Shown here piece after piece: positions 30,866 to 43,180 of a DNA stretch of 64,000 nt. Made by a program: the position numbers and the translations under genes. The stretch spans positions 21,020,501 to 21,084,500 of the forward strand of contig JASXTE010000016.1 in assembly GCA_030280995.1 (NCBI GenBank). The letters run 5' to 3'. Under the pieces are notes generated by a model, which was not told where the DNA came from, did no database searches, and saw nothing but the letters and a program-made list of their open reading frames with translations. This DNA is from Hemileia vastatrix. Taxonomy: Eukaryota; Basidiomycota; Pucciniomycetes; Pucciniales; Zaghouaniaceae. The stretch's first letter is position 1. Every line of letters begins with the position of its first letter.

Positions 30866-33800
30866 CTAAGATTTTTTCTTTTTGTATTTTTTCAACAGAG
30901 CAGGCAGATTTGAAATTTCTTTGCCAGGTATCCATGCATCATGTTCAGATGATTTGTTCTTATATCTCAATAAATATTCAGTACCTCTTTCAGAAGTGAT
31001 AATTCTATCATTGAGAATTTTATCAATTTCTGCTGTTTCTGTGACTTCCTGAGGGTTCTTCTTAGGTCTTCCTCTTCTTTTTGGAAATAAGTCACTGTTG
31101 GAAGTATAAGGTTTAAGCAAAGAAATGGGAAAGACAGGATGTTTCCTATCATATGGAGAATACAATACAACTTCTACTGCATTATCACCAACCATTCTTT
31201 TAACAACAAATGGTCCTACAAAAGGATCTTTTAATTTGTGGTTACCTTGTAAATTGAAATGGACAGTAGAGATCAACACTTCATCACCCTTGTTAAATGT
31301 GTATTCTTTATGGGATTTATCCCATCTTTTCTTTTCATATTCAAATGCTTTATCAATACAACTCTGAGCATGTTTTCTGCATAGCTGTTGCATTTGCATA
31401 AAAGATTTTACACCAGGATGTAGTTCCAACTTAGGTAATTTATTATTGAGAATCTGAGCAGGAGTGTTTGGGACATAACCTAACCAAAGCTCAAAAGGCT
31501 TTTTCTCAGTGACAGAATGAACAGTGCTATTATATGCAAATTCAAGACCAGGCAAAAGAGTGACCCAATCATGAGTAAATCTGTCATTATCTTTATATTC
31601 TAAACCAAAGGCACAATACCTTCTAATCATATCTTCCAGAGTTTGAATCATTCTTTCAGCTAGACCATCAGTCTGAGGATGGTGAGCTGTAGATAATTTT
31701 AACTCACAGCCACAAATATCCATCAAAGAGGTCCAAAACTCAGAAGTGAATTTTGGATCCCTATCAGAGATAATGGCTTTTGGAAAACCAATAATATTAA
31801 ACATGTAAGACCACCATAAGAAAGCTAATTCTTTGGTGGATACATCTTTGTGGGTTGGAATAAATTTGCACATTTTTGTGAATCTATCAACTATTACCCA
31901 ACAAGAGTTAAAGCTGTCTTTACCTGCAACAGGAAGACCAGTGACAAAATCCATATTAATGATTTGCCAGGGAGCACTAGGTGCTTCAATATGTTGTAAT
32001 AACCCTGCTCTCTTGCCTGTTAACTTTTTAGATTTTTGGCAGGAATCACAAGATTCAACATATAATTTTGTGTCTTCAGACATTTTAGCCCACCATGCAG
32101 TGTTTTTGATTCTAATCAATGTTTTTTCAAGATCAAAATGACCAGCTAATATGTCATCATGACAAAGTTTGAGGATAGTTTCTTTCATTGAAGGAGGAAT
32201 AACAATTACATTGGTAAGCTTCCTTCTATAATAAATATAACCATCTTCAATAGAAAACTTTCCTTTATTTAAAGCATTTTGGTATTTTGCAGGAAGAGTT
32301 TTTATTAATGCTTGAATTGAAGCATTCTTAGGATCATTCAAAATAGTAACTAATTTATTTAAGTCAGAATCTTTATCATATGAATCCAGTATTAACTGTA
32401 ATAACTCTTCTTCCATGTCAACTATAAATATACCATGTATATGAACAGTGTCATCCTCAGGTACATAAGCAGGATTGGAGTCATTATTTGGCAGAGGCAA
32501 TCTGGAGAGCATATCAACATTAGAGTGAACATTTCCAGCTCTGTGGATAATAGTCATCCTTCCTCTGTATTCCTGAACAGCAAGTTGCCACCTGAACATA
32601 TGTCTGTTAGGTGTTTTGAGGTTTAAGAGAGATTTCACAGCACTACAGTCAGTTACCAACTCAAATTTTTGGTCATCCAAGTAGTAATGAAGTTTCTCAA
32701 GAGCCCAAACAACTGCTAAGCACTCCAATTGAGTGGCACCATATTTCAATTCACTATTTCTTAAGGTTCTTGAAATATAACAAATTACAACCTCTGAGGA
32801 TTTATCATTAATAATTTGCTTTTGGTGAAGGGCAGCACCCAGACCAATAAAGCTAGCATCTGTATAAAGTACAAATGGCTTGTTAAAATCTGGAAGAGCC
32901 AATATAGGGGCTGACATTAAGCAATTTTTCAATGTATTAAAAGCTTTTTGACAGTCATCATTCCAGAGAAAAGCAACATCTTTTCTGGTTAGTTTTGTAA
33001 GAGGCAAGGCTATGACCTGATAATTTTTAATATATTGTCTATAATAGCCACACATACCTAAAAAACTTTGTATCTCTCTTACAGAAGTTGGTGCTTTCAC
33101 ATTTTGAATGGCAGCAACTTTATTATGGTCTACACAAATTTGTAAGCCTGACACAACATGGCCAAGGACTTTCAAAGATTGAAAACCAAATTTACACTTT
33201 TTTAAAGATAAGGTCATATTGATTTCATCCATTTTTTGGAAAACTCTATTTAAATGAATCATATGTTCATCAAAAGTTTTAGAAAAAACAATAATATCAT
33301 CAATATAAACCATGAGCCAACCTTCAATAATTTCTTGATGGAAAGTGTTATCCATGACTTTTTGGAAAACTGAAGGAGCATTTTTAGGGCCAAATGGCAT
33401 CCTAACATACTTATATATTCCCATATGAGTAGCAATAAGCAAAAAAATTTTGAGAATTTTTCTCAACTGGAACTTGATGATAACCTTTATTACCATCCAG
33501 ACAACTAATAAATTTTGCACCTTGCAAGGTAGCATGTATTGAATTAATTCTGGGTAAAGGATAAATATCATCAACAGTATAAGTATTTAAAGCTCTGTAA
33601 TCTCCACATAATCTAGCCTTATCTTTTTCATAAGAAATTAAGACTGGGGAGATGACACAATATTTGGGGGTGACATCCACTTTCTCAATGATATTCATTT
33701 TCAATAATGTTTCAATATTATCTTCAATATCTTTTCTTTTTGATGGAGAAGCAGGATATGGTTTTTTCTTAAGGGAAGGAGGAATATCACTCAAATTACA

Positions 33801-36800
33801 GGATAAGGTAATTTTCATCTCTTCCTGAACAATTCCCAAGACATGAGAACCATGAGCAAAAGCCATAGGGAAAGAGGTAATAGAGGCAACAATAGAATCC
33901 TTTTGTTCATTAGTTAAATGATCACCAAAAGAAGCGGTATTTATTTCATGTAATAAATCATACATTTCAGTTGTTGTTCTACCTTTACATTGGGTGAGTG
34001 AGTTACAAGATTTCAACAAATGCCCAGAAGGTTTAGGAGAAGAAATTTTGAATTTTCTTTTCCCATTCATTCCTAATGTAAAGCAATTATTTGCTGGGTC
34101 CAGTTTCACACCAAACATTGTTAAAATATCATTTCCCATAATAAACCAATTGCTCAAATTATCATTTTTCATGACAACAAACTCACAAATAGCTCTGACA
34201 AAACCACCATTATATTTGAAGAATACAGAGGTTTTGTATTTGCCAATAGGAAATAAGGTAGAACCATACCCTCTCCATTTTTCAGAAGTTATAGGCAATA
34301 ATTTACTCAAATAATCCATATCCACTGAAGCCAAAGCTTTTTCAGATACTACACTTCCTCCAGCACCAGAATCAAGAACTACATCAACATTTTTACCATT
34401 AATGATAACAGGTGCCTTTAAAGGGGATATAGGAATAGAATTGTTAGTAATATCTTTAATTATCTCAGCATTTTCTACTGAAGATAAATTCAATACACAA
34501 TCTTCAGATATATTATTTAAATAATGGACATCATGTTCCAACATTAAAACATCTTTAACAGATTCATTTTCATAGGAGATATTACTTTCACAGTCACTGG
34601 AAGAATTATTGACATCAAGTTCAACTTCATCAGTGTCTTCATTTTGTTCAACAAGATGAATTTTCTTGTCACAAACATGACCCTTTTTCCACGGTTTGTT
34701 ACATTTATAACAAGTACTTGTTGCATATTTTCTAGGTGCAACTGGGGCAGAGGGTTTACCAGATTTTTCTGGGAGCTTTATAGAAGGTTTATTCTGATCA
34801 TTATAAGATTTACTAAGGTAATTCTTTGGTTCATATCTTTGGTTGAGTAGTACTTCATTACAGATATTAATGAAAGAAGAATTTTCCCTTACATGCTCAG
34901 TTCTAGCAACAATCAAATCCCTAAGAGAATTTGGTAATTTATACAAGATTTTATCTCTCCAAATATCATAATCCATCTTTGGATCAATTGCTCTAAGGAT
35001 TTTAGTTATTTTCATCAGAAAAACAATGGGCTTTTCAACAGAGGAGGATACATATCTAGTATTCTCATACAGTCTTTGCTGAGCTAACCTGAATTTTGAA
35101 CCACCAAACTGATTCTCAATCAAGGATTTCCAATCATTCCATGTATAATGATTGTTATCTAAGAGGACAGATTCATACCACATCAAGGCTACATTGGAAA
35201 ATAAAGAAATTAGCTTAGAAACAATTTCCTCATCAGGTAGTTTATAAGATCTCTTTAAATTATCAATTCTTTGGATAAAGTGTTGCCAATCAGAGGAAGA
35301 ATCACCATCAAAGGTAGGATATTGGTCTAACTTAGGCCAATTTTTCTGACTACTGGGATGGTCCACTTTTTGATTTGAATTATTCATTAGTAATAATTCC
35401 TGAAGTTTAGCCAGGTGTTCAGAAATTTCATTATTTACAGAAACAGCTGGTGCATGACCATCACAAGATTTTTTGCTAGTGGCAAAAGATTTTACAGACT
35501 CATTGTCAGTTTGTTTAATGGTTGAAATATGAGGAAGAAAGGATGAACTTTGTTCAGGTTTTTTCCCTTTATTTTTATGCAGCTTACTGGAAGAAATCTC
35601 ATTTAATTCATTATTGATGGTTAAGGTTGAGAACTTTTCCTGTAGGTCAGACACATAGTTTCTTATTCTTGGAATTTCAGACATCTGGTCATTCACTTTT
35701 GCAAGAGATAGAACATTTCTGTCCTCAGAAACTGAGTGTTTGGTACTTAGTGCATGGAAGTCATTTTTTAGTTTCTTCAACTCATTTTGTAGAGATTTTA
35801 TTTCATTTTTGAATGAATAATTTTCCTCAATAAGGGGTTTCAATTCACTCAATGTTTTATGCAGACTGATATTTCTATCTGAGATAGCTCTATGGTCACT
35901 TCTTATTTGTTTTTGTTGACTAAGAACAATATTCAAGGTTTCTTTGATTTTTAAATAAGCTGTATCTTGTACAGAAGAACTCACTCTACATTGCAAGTGT
36001 AAATTATTTAATCTATCATTTTCATGGATTAACACATCTCTCACATGTTTGTCTTTCACAATATTAAAATCAAGGGTATCTTTCAAAATTTCCTCAGAAG
36101 TTTTTTCAATTAAGTTATAGATTTCAGGGGGAACAGAATCATTTTTAATTGCAAGAGAAGGATTAATTAAAGATGTAGAAGTTAAATGTAAAGGTTCATC
36201 AAATGACAATTTGCTAATTACATCAATAGGGCTACTAGTTACAGGAAGCTGTCTTTTAACAGGTTTAACTGTTCTTTCACCATGTTCAATAATATTACCT
36301 GCAGAAGAAGATTTATTAGAAAACATACCCAAGTGACTATCAACCAAATTACTTACCATGGCAGAGGAGGAAACTTCCCCTGGGACTGGGTTTGGGATTG
36401 TGCTTGGGCCTTCTTTCTCCTGCTTTGTTGGTAGGGATGAGGAGGTGGATGGAAATTGGGTGTTCTGGATGGGCCAGGCTGATGATGAGGAGGGTGTTGC
36501 ACATTCTGTTGGTAGTGACTCATTAGATAATCCCATTTCCATTGCTCTACTTCCATAGTATTTGGATTTTGGATGGTTGAGCTGGGTGGCTGTGAAGGTT
36601 GAGCCTGAAGTTGAAGCTGATTGGGAGGCAATTGAGGAGGGGCCTGGGCCTGAATCTGGTTCCTGAGTTCTTGGACCTGATCCCACAATGTGTCTACCTT
36701 TGCTTTGTACGTCATATTTTCTGTCTTCAACTCTTTTATATGACTGGAGAGGTTGCTGATTTGTTGTGGCAGAGGAAGCTTTTTTATTTTGAAGCCTTTT

Positions 36801-37034
36801 GGAAGACCTTCTTGAGGCACTAGAGGCTTTACTTCCTTCTGTGGTACTGGGGGAAGGGGGTTTGGTTTGTTTGCATTTCCTGTCATTTCCACATCCTGCA
36901 GTATGAGAATTCTTTGTGTTAGCATAAGATTTTTTATGACCAACTTTAGAAGAACTTACAGTGTCAGCATCATAGTCAATTTCTATCTCATCCACTTGCA
37001 TGTTATCCATTTTTTCTGTCAAATTGTTGGACAT
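30866..37034 (-). CDS. gypsy1 Gag-Pol polyprotein with one frameshift in RT
   Basis: Two abutting frames: 37034-33411 (1207 codons) and 33574-30866. In order: a basic disordered N-terminus; coiled coils over about residues 320-480; Gag core (WPKLDQYPTFDGDSSSDWQH) at about 565-735; knuckle C-x2-C-x7-H-x-C near 774; protease DSGA near 885; RT start near 1090. The frame slips at a run of seven T (plus-strand A-run 33441-33447), where gypsy3 has no such run. The second frame carries RT YIDD (about 33300), RNase H, integrase zinc site (HDDILAGH...CDSC), integrase D, D and E (about 31950, 31760, 31660) and a C-terminal chromodomain (EYLLRYKNKSSEHDAWIPG). All key residues are present; the slip may be a mutation or a sequence error. 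Confidence 0.92.
36353..36886 (-). CDS. Overlapping +1-frame ORF in gypsy1 (Trp-tail protein)
   Basis: About 177 residues lying wholly within the gag N-terminal coding region, in the +1 frame. It has a coiled-coil stretch (ISNLSSHIKELKTENM), a long Pro/Gln-rich linker, a Trp cluster EQWKWDYL, then HPYQQSRRKK and a last residue Trp. Homologous ORFs in the same +1 frame and place occur in gypsy2 and gypsy3. The Met chosen (36886) matches the starts MEGQ in the others; the frame is open upstream to 36943. Function unknown; it could be made by leaky scanning or frameshifting. Confidence 0.7.
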   Translation of the reverse strand: MTGNANKPNPLPPVPQKEVKPLVPQEGLPKGFKIKKLPLPQQISNLSSHIKELKTENMTYKAKVDTLWDQVQELRNQIQAQAPPQLPPNQLQLQAQPSQPPSSTIQNPNTMEVEQWKWDYLMSHYQQNVQHPPHHQPGPSRTPNFHPPPHPYQQSRRKKAQAQSQTQSQGKFPPLPW

Positions 37035-37740
37035 ACTAGTGGGAAGAATAATATTTTACTTTGTACTTTATAAAAAAAATAATCAAAGTTAGTCAATAAT
37101 TGCTCCAAATAATATAAAAAAAATTTTTTTAATTAATTAAATTATAGAAAAAATAACTTTCAATATAAAGTAATAATTTAAAAAATTAATTTTTTTAAAA
37201 AAAATGGATTGCAAGTTTAAATTGGGAATAACAAGTAAGTTAATTCAACCAATTAATTACCAATATTAATTATGGCAATATATTGGGACTAAGCACAATG
37301 TACTTTTAAGTCAACCAAAAATTAACAATAATTAATAATAAAAAAAAAATTAAATTAATAATTCAACTTGTATTAATAATAATGTTAATTCTTCTAGGAC
37401 TAAGAGGATTTAACACTCTATAATGGTCAACTAGGAAAAAAAAAAAAAAAAAATTTTTAAAATTGAACACTTACACTCAGTGAATCAGCAATTAAGCCAC
37501 AATCACTGTTATTGCAATAAAAATATAGTATTATGAGTGAGAGGCGCAAAGGTGAACTTACTATAGTGATCGAAAAATCACTTCAAAATAATATAAAAAT
37601 TAATACTATATAAACCTAATATGTCGAACCCAAGTTCGAAACACAGTCGCGGCAAAAGTTTCGTTTTGCTAGGTGGTCCGTGCGTTTTGTCGTTCGTCGC
37701 CAGGCTTCGATCGTCGTCGTCATTTGGAAAGGCCCTCAGT
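37035..37740 (-). other. gypsy1 leader with primer-binding-site-like block
   Basis: AT-rich leader with two GGACTAAG...GTCAAC repeat units like the relic at 1-7109. Next to the 5' LTR (37726-37740) the minus strand reads ACTGAGGGCCTTTCC, a block shared with gypsy2, gypsy3 and the relic; it is the likely primer binding site, starting with TGG (TGA here) two bases after the LTR. The primer tRNA is not identified. Confidence 0.6.
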
Positions 37741-38866
37741 TGTCGGCTGGTCGTCTAGAAGAAGGAATGAGAGGAGGAGAAGGAGGAAAAGAGTATGGGT
37801 AATAAAAAAAATAAAATTTAATAAAATTATTTAATTTATTGAGAGAAAAACAACGATAAGTGAGCTGGGAGGTGACAACAACTTGGTTTTATGAATATTA
37901 ATATTATTTAAGTAAGAGTTCTGCGCGGCAACCAAAATAATTACTATCAGACTTAGAGCAACCTTTAAAATGTTATATAAATTTTTAATTAGAATTTTAT
38001 TACTAATAAAAAGAATATAAACGTAATATAAAAATTGTATTTAAATTGTTGAGTGTATAATAAGTGATAAGGCTACAGGGGATTATCCAAGGCCCTTTTA
38101 TAGGCAATGGGTCCTCTGAAGCGCTACTATATCAGTAAATACAATGATTAGAAAGGAATAAAACAAATATATCAAAAAGAGTAAATGAAACATAACAATA
38201 TAGAGAAAAACATGAAACAATTAATTAAAAGCCCAATTAAGAATCCAATTTCCCCGCCATTAATCCCCAAATCAGTAAGTGACAATAGTAAATAACTAAA
38301 CAAGAGTGGAAACATAGGAACTATGAGAAATATAATTCCCAACAGATGGTCCATCCTGATTAGAGAACATTTTAAGTGAAACAAAAAAATAATTTGACGC
38401 AACAAAACAATCAATTAATCTCAATTTAGTTCAAATTAATTTATTTGTTTTTTCTAACACAATTAAGGGTCAAAAGAAGCGTCCTTAATAATTGTTTAGT
38501 GTCATATGAGAGGTATTAGTTAATATATAAATTTAAGTAATTAATTTAAATATATTATAAATCAAATTTACACTTGTAATTATAATATATGTTTTTTAAT
38601 TAATTAAATATAAATTGATAATTATTAAATATATAAAAATGCGCCATTATTTGTAGAATATATTATATTATGCCCAATTTAATTGTATATAAAAATATAT
38701 ATAACCAATAAGTTTAATGTAACATTTGTATATAATAAAATTCTTATATAATTTCATTATGTAATAAAATATTAAGTTATATTCATTAAATACAAGTTTT
38801 ACCCACTCTTTAAGGTTTTATAATTTATATATCATTTACTGGACTCCTGGAATAGCCTGGCTGACA
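37741..38866 (-). repeat. 5' LTR of gypsy1 (1126 bp)
   Basis: Starts TGTCGGCTGGTCGTCTAGAA, ends TAGCCTGGCTGACA. Lacks the 16-base repeat of its partner; otherwise nearly identical. Confidence 0.95.
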
Positions 38867-38871
38867 ATAAG

Positions 38872-39510
38872 AGTCATTGACGTGATGACACAAGGCATTA
38901 AATATACATATGTATATGCATAAGTGTGGACATATGTATGTAAAAAATGATCTCAAGAAATGTATGACTCAGTAATGAATTGAAGGACTTAAGGAAAAGG
39001 TAAAATAAATATAAAAGTTTAAAGACAGTAATAATGATATGAACCAGAAGAGCTAATAATTCTGACACCTGCCTCTGAGCCAAAATACCCCAAATTACCT
39101 TTCAAAAACACAGTACACTACCTAAAAATTTTAAAACACAGAATTAAGAAAAAATAACATTGTGACATGAATTATAGAGCCAAGTTGGGTCTATCCAATA
39201 GTACTAAGCACTTAACCATAAGACTTGAGGTTAGACAAAAAAACATAATTTTTTTTTAACAGTTATAGTTAAAAATGAAAAATGAGAAATGAGAAAATGA
39301 AGCCTTAAAACATAAGATATGAAAAATTTCATCATGACATGAAATATAGATTAACCCCTGGGCTATCCAATAGTGATAGCCACATACCAATAGTCCAAAT
39401 ATTCAGCCCATAAGACTATAAAGCCCCATAATTCACAATTAAATGTCAATCAAGACATCTGCACACAGAACAAAACAACACAACAAAGGCCCCTGCCAAT
39501 ATTGGAGGAC
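38872..39510. mobile_element. LTR/leader-like fragment, continuation of the host of gypsy1
   Basis: The reverse complement of about 39170-39400 matches 50440-50640 (AAGTGCTTAGTACTATTGGA against AAGTGCTTAGTACCGTTGGA; CTAACCTCAAGTCTTATGG against CTAACCTTAAGTCTTGGG). It is the same family as 28571-29688, split by gypsy1. No gene. Confidence 0.55.
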
Positions 39511-40186
39511 CACAATGGTCAAAGTAATTGTTTCCACCTTGAGAAGGTTTCTGGCTTAAAGAAATAGTAGTACTATCAATGAAACTAATACACCCTGGGA
39601 ATCCCTCTGCTTACACAACCTGAGATTAATCAAACCTCTCTTCTTTTGTTGGCCAGATGAGAAGTTGAGATTCTAAGGAGTTGATAGCAGTGATGCATTG
39701 TTTGTCATAAGTGTTAACAGAAACATACCCTAAATAAAAGACATTTTCCAAATGTTTAAAGGCAGATCTGTTACCATTGGAACTAAAACATGATAGTGCA
39801 ATGGACAATTGAATTGAAAGGTCCCAATGTGGCTTTTGAGAATTATTGTGAAAATCTGAGTGATCCTGAATAAGCTCAAGAAATTTAAGGAAAAATTCCT
39901 GAGAAGTCCTGAAAAACTTCCTAAAACTAGGTACAGATAGGTTAAGAAGTGTTTGGATGGTGTACTTGGGGGTGTGAAGTACTTGCAGATTTCTTAGAAG
40001 AAGGTAAAATTTCATGGAAATTTTTGATAAAAAGGCAAAATCTTCTTCTAGATAAGAATCCAAATCACAATCAGAGTCCAAGAGGAGATCAAGAGCTATT
40101 AAAGTCATTTCTTGATGTAGCCTATCACAATTTAGAGTGAGGAAGGCATGACTCTTATATGGTATAAAAATGTAAATGATGTACAA
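39511..40186 (-). pseudogene. Harbinger-type transposase fragment (element E1)
   Basis: Related to the start of the B and C transposases: MTLIALDLLLDSDCDLDS, VLHTPKYTIQTLLNLSVPSF, FHNNSQKPH and ESQLLIWPTKEERF, then a stop at 39626. Weak homology runs on to about 39511 (GCVSRGIP, FFKPET, SRWKQ), where the LTR-like fragment cuts it. It never reaches the second Asp or Glu. Confidence 0.8.
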
Positions 40187-40189
40187 TGT

Positions 40190-40700
40190 TTTGAGTTATG
40201 AAGTGTTATGCTGTGGATTGTTGTGTATGAATGGGATGATTCTGAAAAATCAGTGAAATTAGACTTGATGGTGAAACCAGAACTTTTGGTTGAGAAAGTG
40301 CAGATTTAAGAAAAATAAGTGACTTATTTCATTTTGAAATCTACCAGTGTTGGGGCTAGTGTGTTTCAGAAATCTGAACTTAAATAATTGCATTTTTGGT
40401 CAAATTTAAGTGCATATTTCAAAACAAATCAGCACATTAATGTTGCCAAAAAGTCACTTATTTCAAAAATGGGTGTCAGTTATGAACCCAAATAAGCACT
40501 TTTTTCCCGATTTTTTTTTCACAACCACATTTTGGCCACATCATCCCTTTCTTTCCCACCCTGTCCCTGTCATGTGTGACACCAAGACCTCTATCCCCTC
40601 ATCAATCCTTGGCACACCACTCACTGAGATTTGAAACATTTTACTGTGACATTTTACCATGGCATATTTTTTCCCTTGTTTTTTATGTTTTGAACCTACA
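40190..40700. mobile_element. Right end of one Harbinger element fused to left end of another
   Basis: 40190-40415 matches the right subterminal region of element C (GTTGGGGCTAGTGTGTTTC, GGTCAAATTTAAGTGC), and 40421-40690 matches its left subterminal region (AAATCAGCAC, AAAAGTCACTTATTTC, CACAACCACATTTTGGCCAC). The outermost 35-50 bases of both ends, including the AGGGGG termini, are missing at the join near 40416-40422. So two elements lie head to tail, or a circular form integrated and lost its junction. Confidence 0.7.
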
Positions 40701-41125
40701 AATCTCTTTTCTTGCAACATACCAGTTTCATAATTACTCTCAGAAATTTTAACACTCAAAAGGCAACTCAAAAAAATGCTAAATCAAAAAGGTCTTCCTG
40801 TAATGCAAGCCCCTCACCTGAGAAACCAAAGTCTGGACAGCTAAAAAAGGAATATTATCTCATCATGATCAACTTCCTCAAAATTAAATCAAATTATGAT
40901 GCATGTTTTGGAGGTGATAATTCCACCCAAACTTGATTTCCACCTTCATCAAACACCACACAATATGGGGGGCCGACTTGCTAGCAAGTCCGCAACCTTG
41001 GACCCAAACTCACCACAGATTGAACACACATTGAGCTATTGATAAAGGAACCATACAATCAGGAATGAAAACCACTCAGCAGAACAGTTTTAGGTGGTTT
41101 TTAAAGTAGAGTTCAGTATGGGTTC

Positions 41126-42302
41126 TGTCAGTATAGTCTAGTATGTAAGTATGATATAATAGTGTTATTTTATGGTCCTACTACTTATTTATAAATGATT
41201 TAGTGATTAAACCTCAGGGGAAGACTAATAGAATAGTTATACTCAAATAAAACTCACAATACTTGGATTTAAATGCGTGCTAGTGGTGGAAAATAGAAGA
41301 ATAAAATATAGTTATAGCTTTTATAAAGATAATATCAATTTATAAGGGCTTTATAATATATTTCTGAATGTTAATAATTGTAGTGAAATGTTTGTTTGAA
41401 GTGTAGTAATTGAATGATGATAATAAACCGTCAAAATCCCTTCTTACTTATACCCAAATCCACTGGAGTGCACAGACCTTCAATCCAGATGATGTCACTG
41501 CTATCCCCGGCAATTACAGCACTGTGAGGGCCCATCACCTCCCCATGGCGTCCACTTCAAGCAGTTTCAACACCCAGACCTCCAGTAAGGACCCTCCATC
41601 ACTATTAATAATAACACAGAGTCATACCATAAATAGAAATCCCAGATAAAAGCGGATACCATAAAGAAACAGGTAAAATAAATGATCCAAAAGAGATTTA
41701 ATGAAACTAAAAGCATATAAAGGAAACAAATAAAATGTCCAAGCCCCCAATAACATCCCCAAGCATCCACATTAACCCAAAAACATCTTTCCAACCCATA
41801 AATCCGTGAATAACCATCCAAGGAAGTAATTTTAGTTGTCCAAACTGGGTGTATGCGCCTGATATAGGTGTCTATGCTTCTGTAGGCGTTGTGAGTCCAC
41901 TGATTTCGTCCATATGACCTAAAATAAGCAGAAAAACAAAGGTTATAGGCTATTAAGGGGCTAAAACCCACTTATATACCTAAATATACATAATATACTG
42001 CATATTTCACTGAATATGAGATTTATGTATACATATAAGCTTATGTATGTCAATAATTACTTCATATCACTTAAGATAAGTATATTATGACTCCATTAAC
42101 ACCTTAATAAGTATTATTAGGCCATGGATAAGCTATTTAAACTATTATAAATTATATAATAGAATAATAATTATATATATATATAATAAAATAATATATA
42201 TTATTATTTTAACCTTATTTTTAAGATATAAGCTTAATCTAGTTAAGGTTATCTTATTTTAAGCATAAGAAATACTCAGTCCTAAGGATATTTAGGCTGA
42301 CA
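41126..42302 (-). repeat. 3' LTR of gypsy2
   Basis: 1177 bases, near-identical to 45983-47159. Differences noticed: GTGTAG/GTTTAG near 41402, CCGTC/CCTTC near 41430, GACCTCC/GACTTCC near 41578 and TCCTAAGG/TACTAAGG near the right end. Confidence 0.95.
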
Positions 42303-42421
42303 CTCCCTCACCCCAAAAAAAACAATAAAAAAAATGTTAAGACATTTTAATTAATCTTAAGGAATGAAATAATAAAATAAAAAAAAATAATTTTTATAAT
42401 ACATATACTGAATGAACAGTA

Positions 42422-43180
42422 TTATTTAGATTTAAATTTATTCAAGAGATTTTTAAGATCAGAGATTTCATTTTCTGGAATCCACTGGTCATATTCACTT
42501 GATTTATTTTTAAATCTTAATAGATACTCAACTCCCTTTTCTTTAGTAAGGTGTCTCTTTTTAAGTATCTTTTCAATTTCTGCTTTTTCCACTATTTCTT
42601 CAGGTTGTTGTTTATGCCTTCCTGATCTTCTTGGAAAGAGAGCAGTATCATTAGAATGGTATGGTTTTATAAGAGAAATAGGAAATACTGGATGTTTTCT
42701 ATCATAAGGTGCATATAGAATAACCTCAACAGCATTATTACCAACCATCTTTTTAACTACAAATGGTCCAATGAATGGATCCTTCAATTTAACATTACCA
42801 TTTAAATTGAAATGTAGCGTTGAAATAAGGACTTCATCACCCTCTTTGAACATTTGTTCTTTATGGGCTTTATCCCATCTTTTCTTTTCATACTCAAAAG
42901 CCTTATTTATACATTCTTGAGCATGTTTTCTGCATAATTCCTGCATCTGAAGAAAAGATTTAGTACCTGGATGAATATCCAATCTAGGTAACTTATTAAG
43001 AGTTTTAGCAGGGGTATTAGGTACATAACCCAACCATAACTCAAATGGCTTTTTGCCAGTGACAGAATGTACTGTACTATTATATGCAAATTCTAAACCT
43101 GGGATAAGGGTTACCCAATCATGCGTGAATTTGTCATTGTCTTTAAAATTAAGACCAAAAGCACAGTATCTTCTTATATA
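42422..43180 (-). pseudogene. gypsy2 integrase end and chromodomain (pol remnant)
   Basis: Begins at the deletion junction (RRYCAFGL region of integrase, just past the catalytic Glu) and runs through WVTLIPGLEFAYNSTVHSV, GYVPNTPAKTL, the RDP-like tail KLKDPFIGPFVVKKMVG and a chromodomain (EYLLRFKNKSSEYDQWIPE). No catalytic residues remain. The frame itself is open but shifted against gag. Confidence 0.85.

Larger units (their letters stand above)
29689..38866 (-). mobile_element. gypsy1: nearly intact Ty3 chromovirus, 9.18 kb
   Basis: LTRs at 29689-30830 and 37741-38866, both TGTCGG...CTGACA, flanked by the perfect 5-base duplication ATAAG (29684-29688 and 38867-38871). Coding is on the minus strand. 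A purine-rich tract before the 3' LTR reads AGAGTGAGGGAG on the minus strand. The LTRs differ mainly by a 16-base repeat near 29710, pointing to recent insertion. One frameshift separates it from an intact polyprotein. Confidence 0.95.

Noticed and set aside
41410..41971. 79- and 134-codon ORFs in the gypsy2 LTRs (also 46267-46828)
   Set aside because: Overlapping antisense frames within LTRs, absent from the related LTR fragment at 27193; treated as chance.
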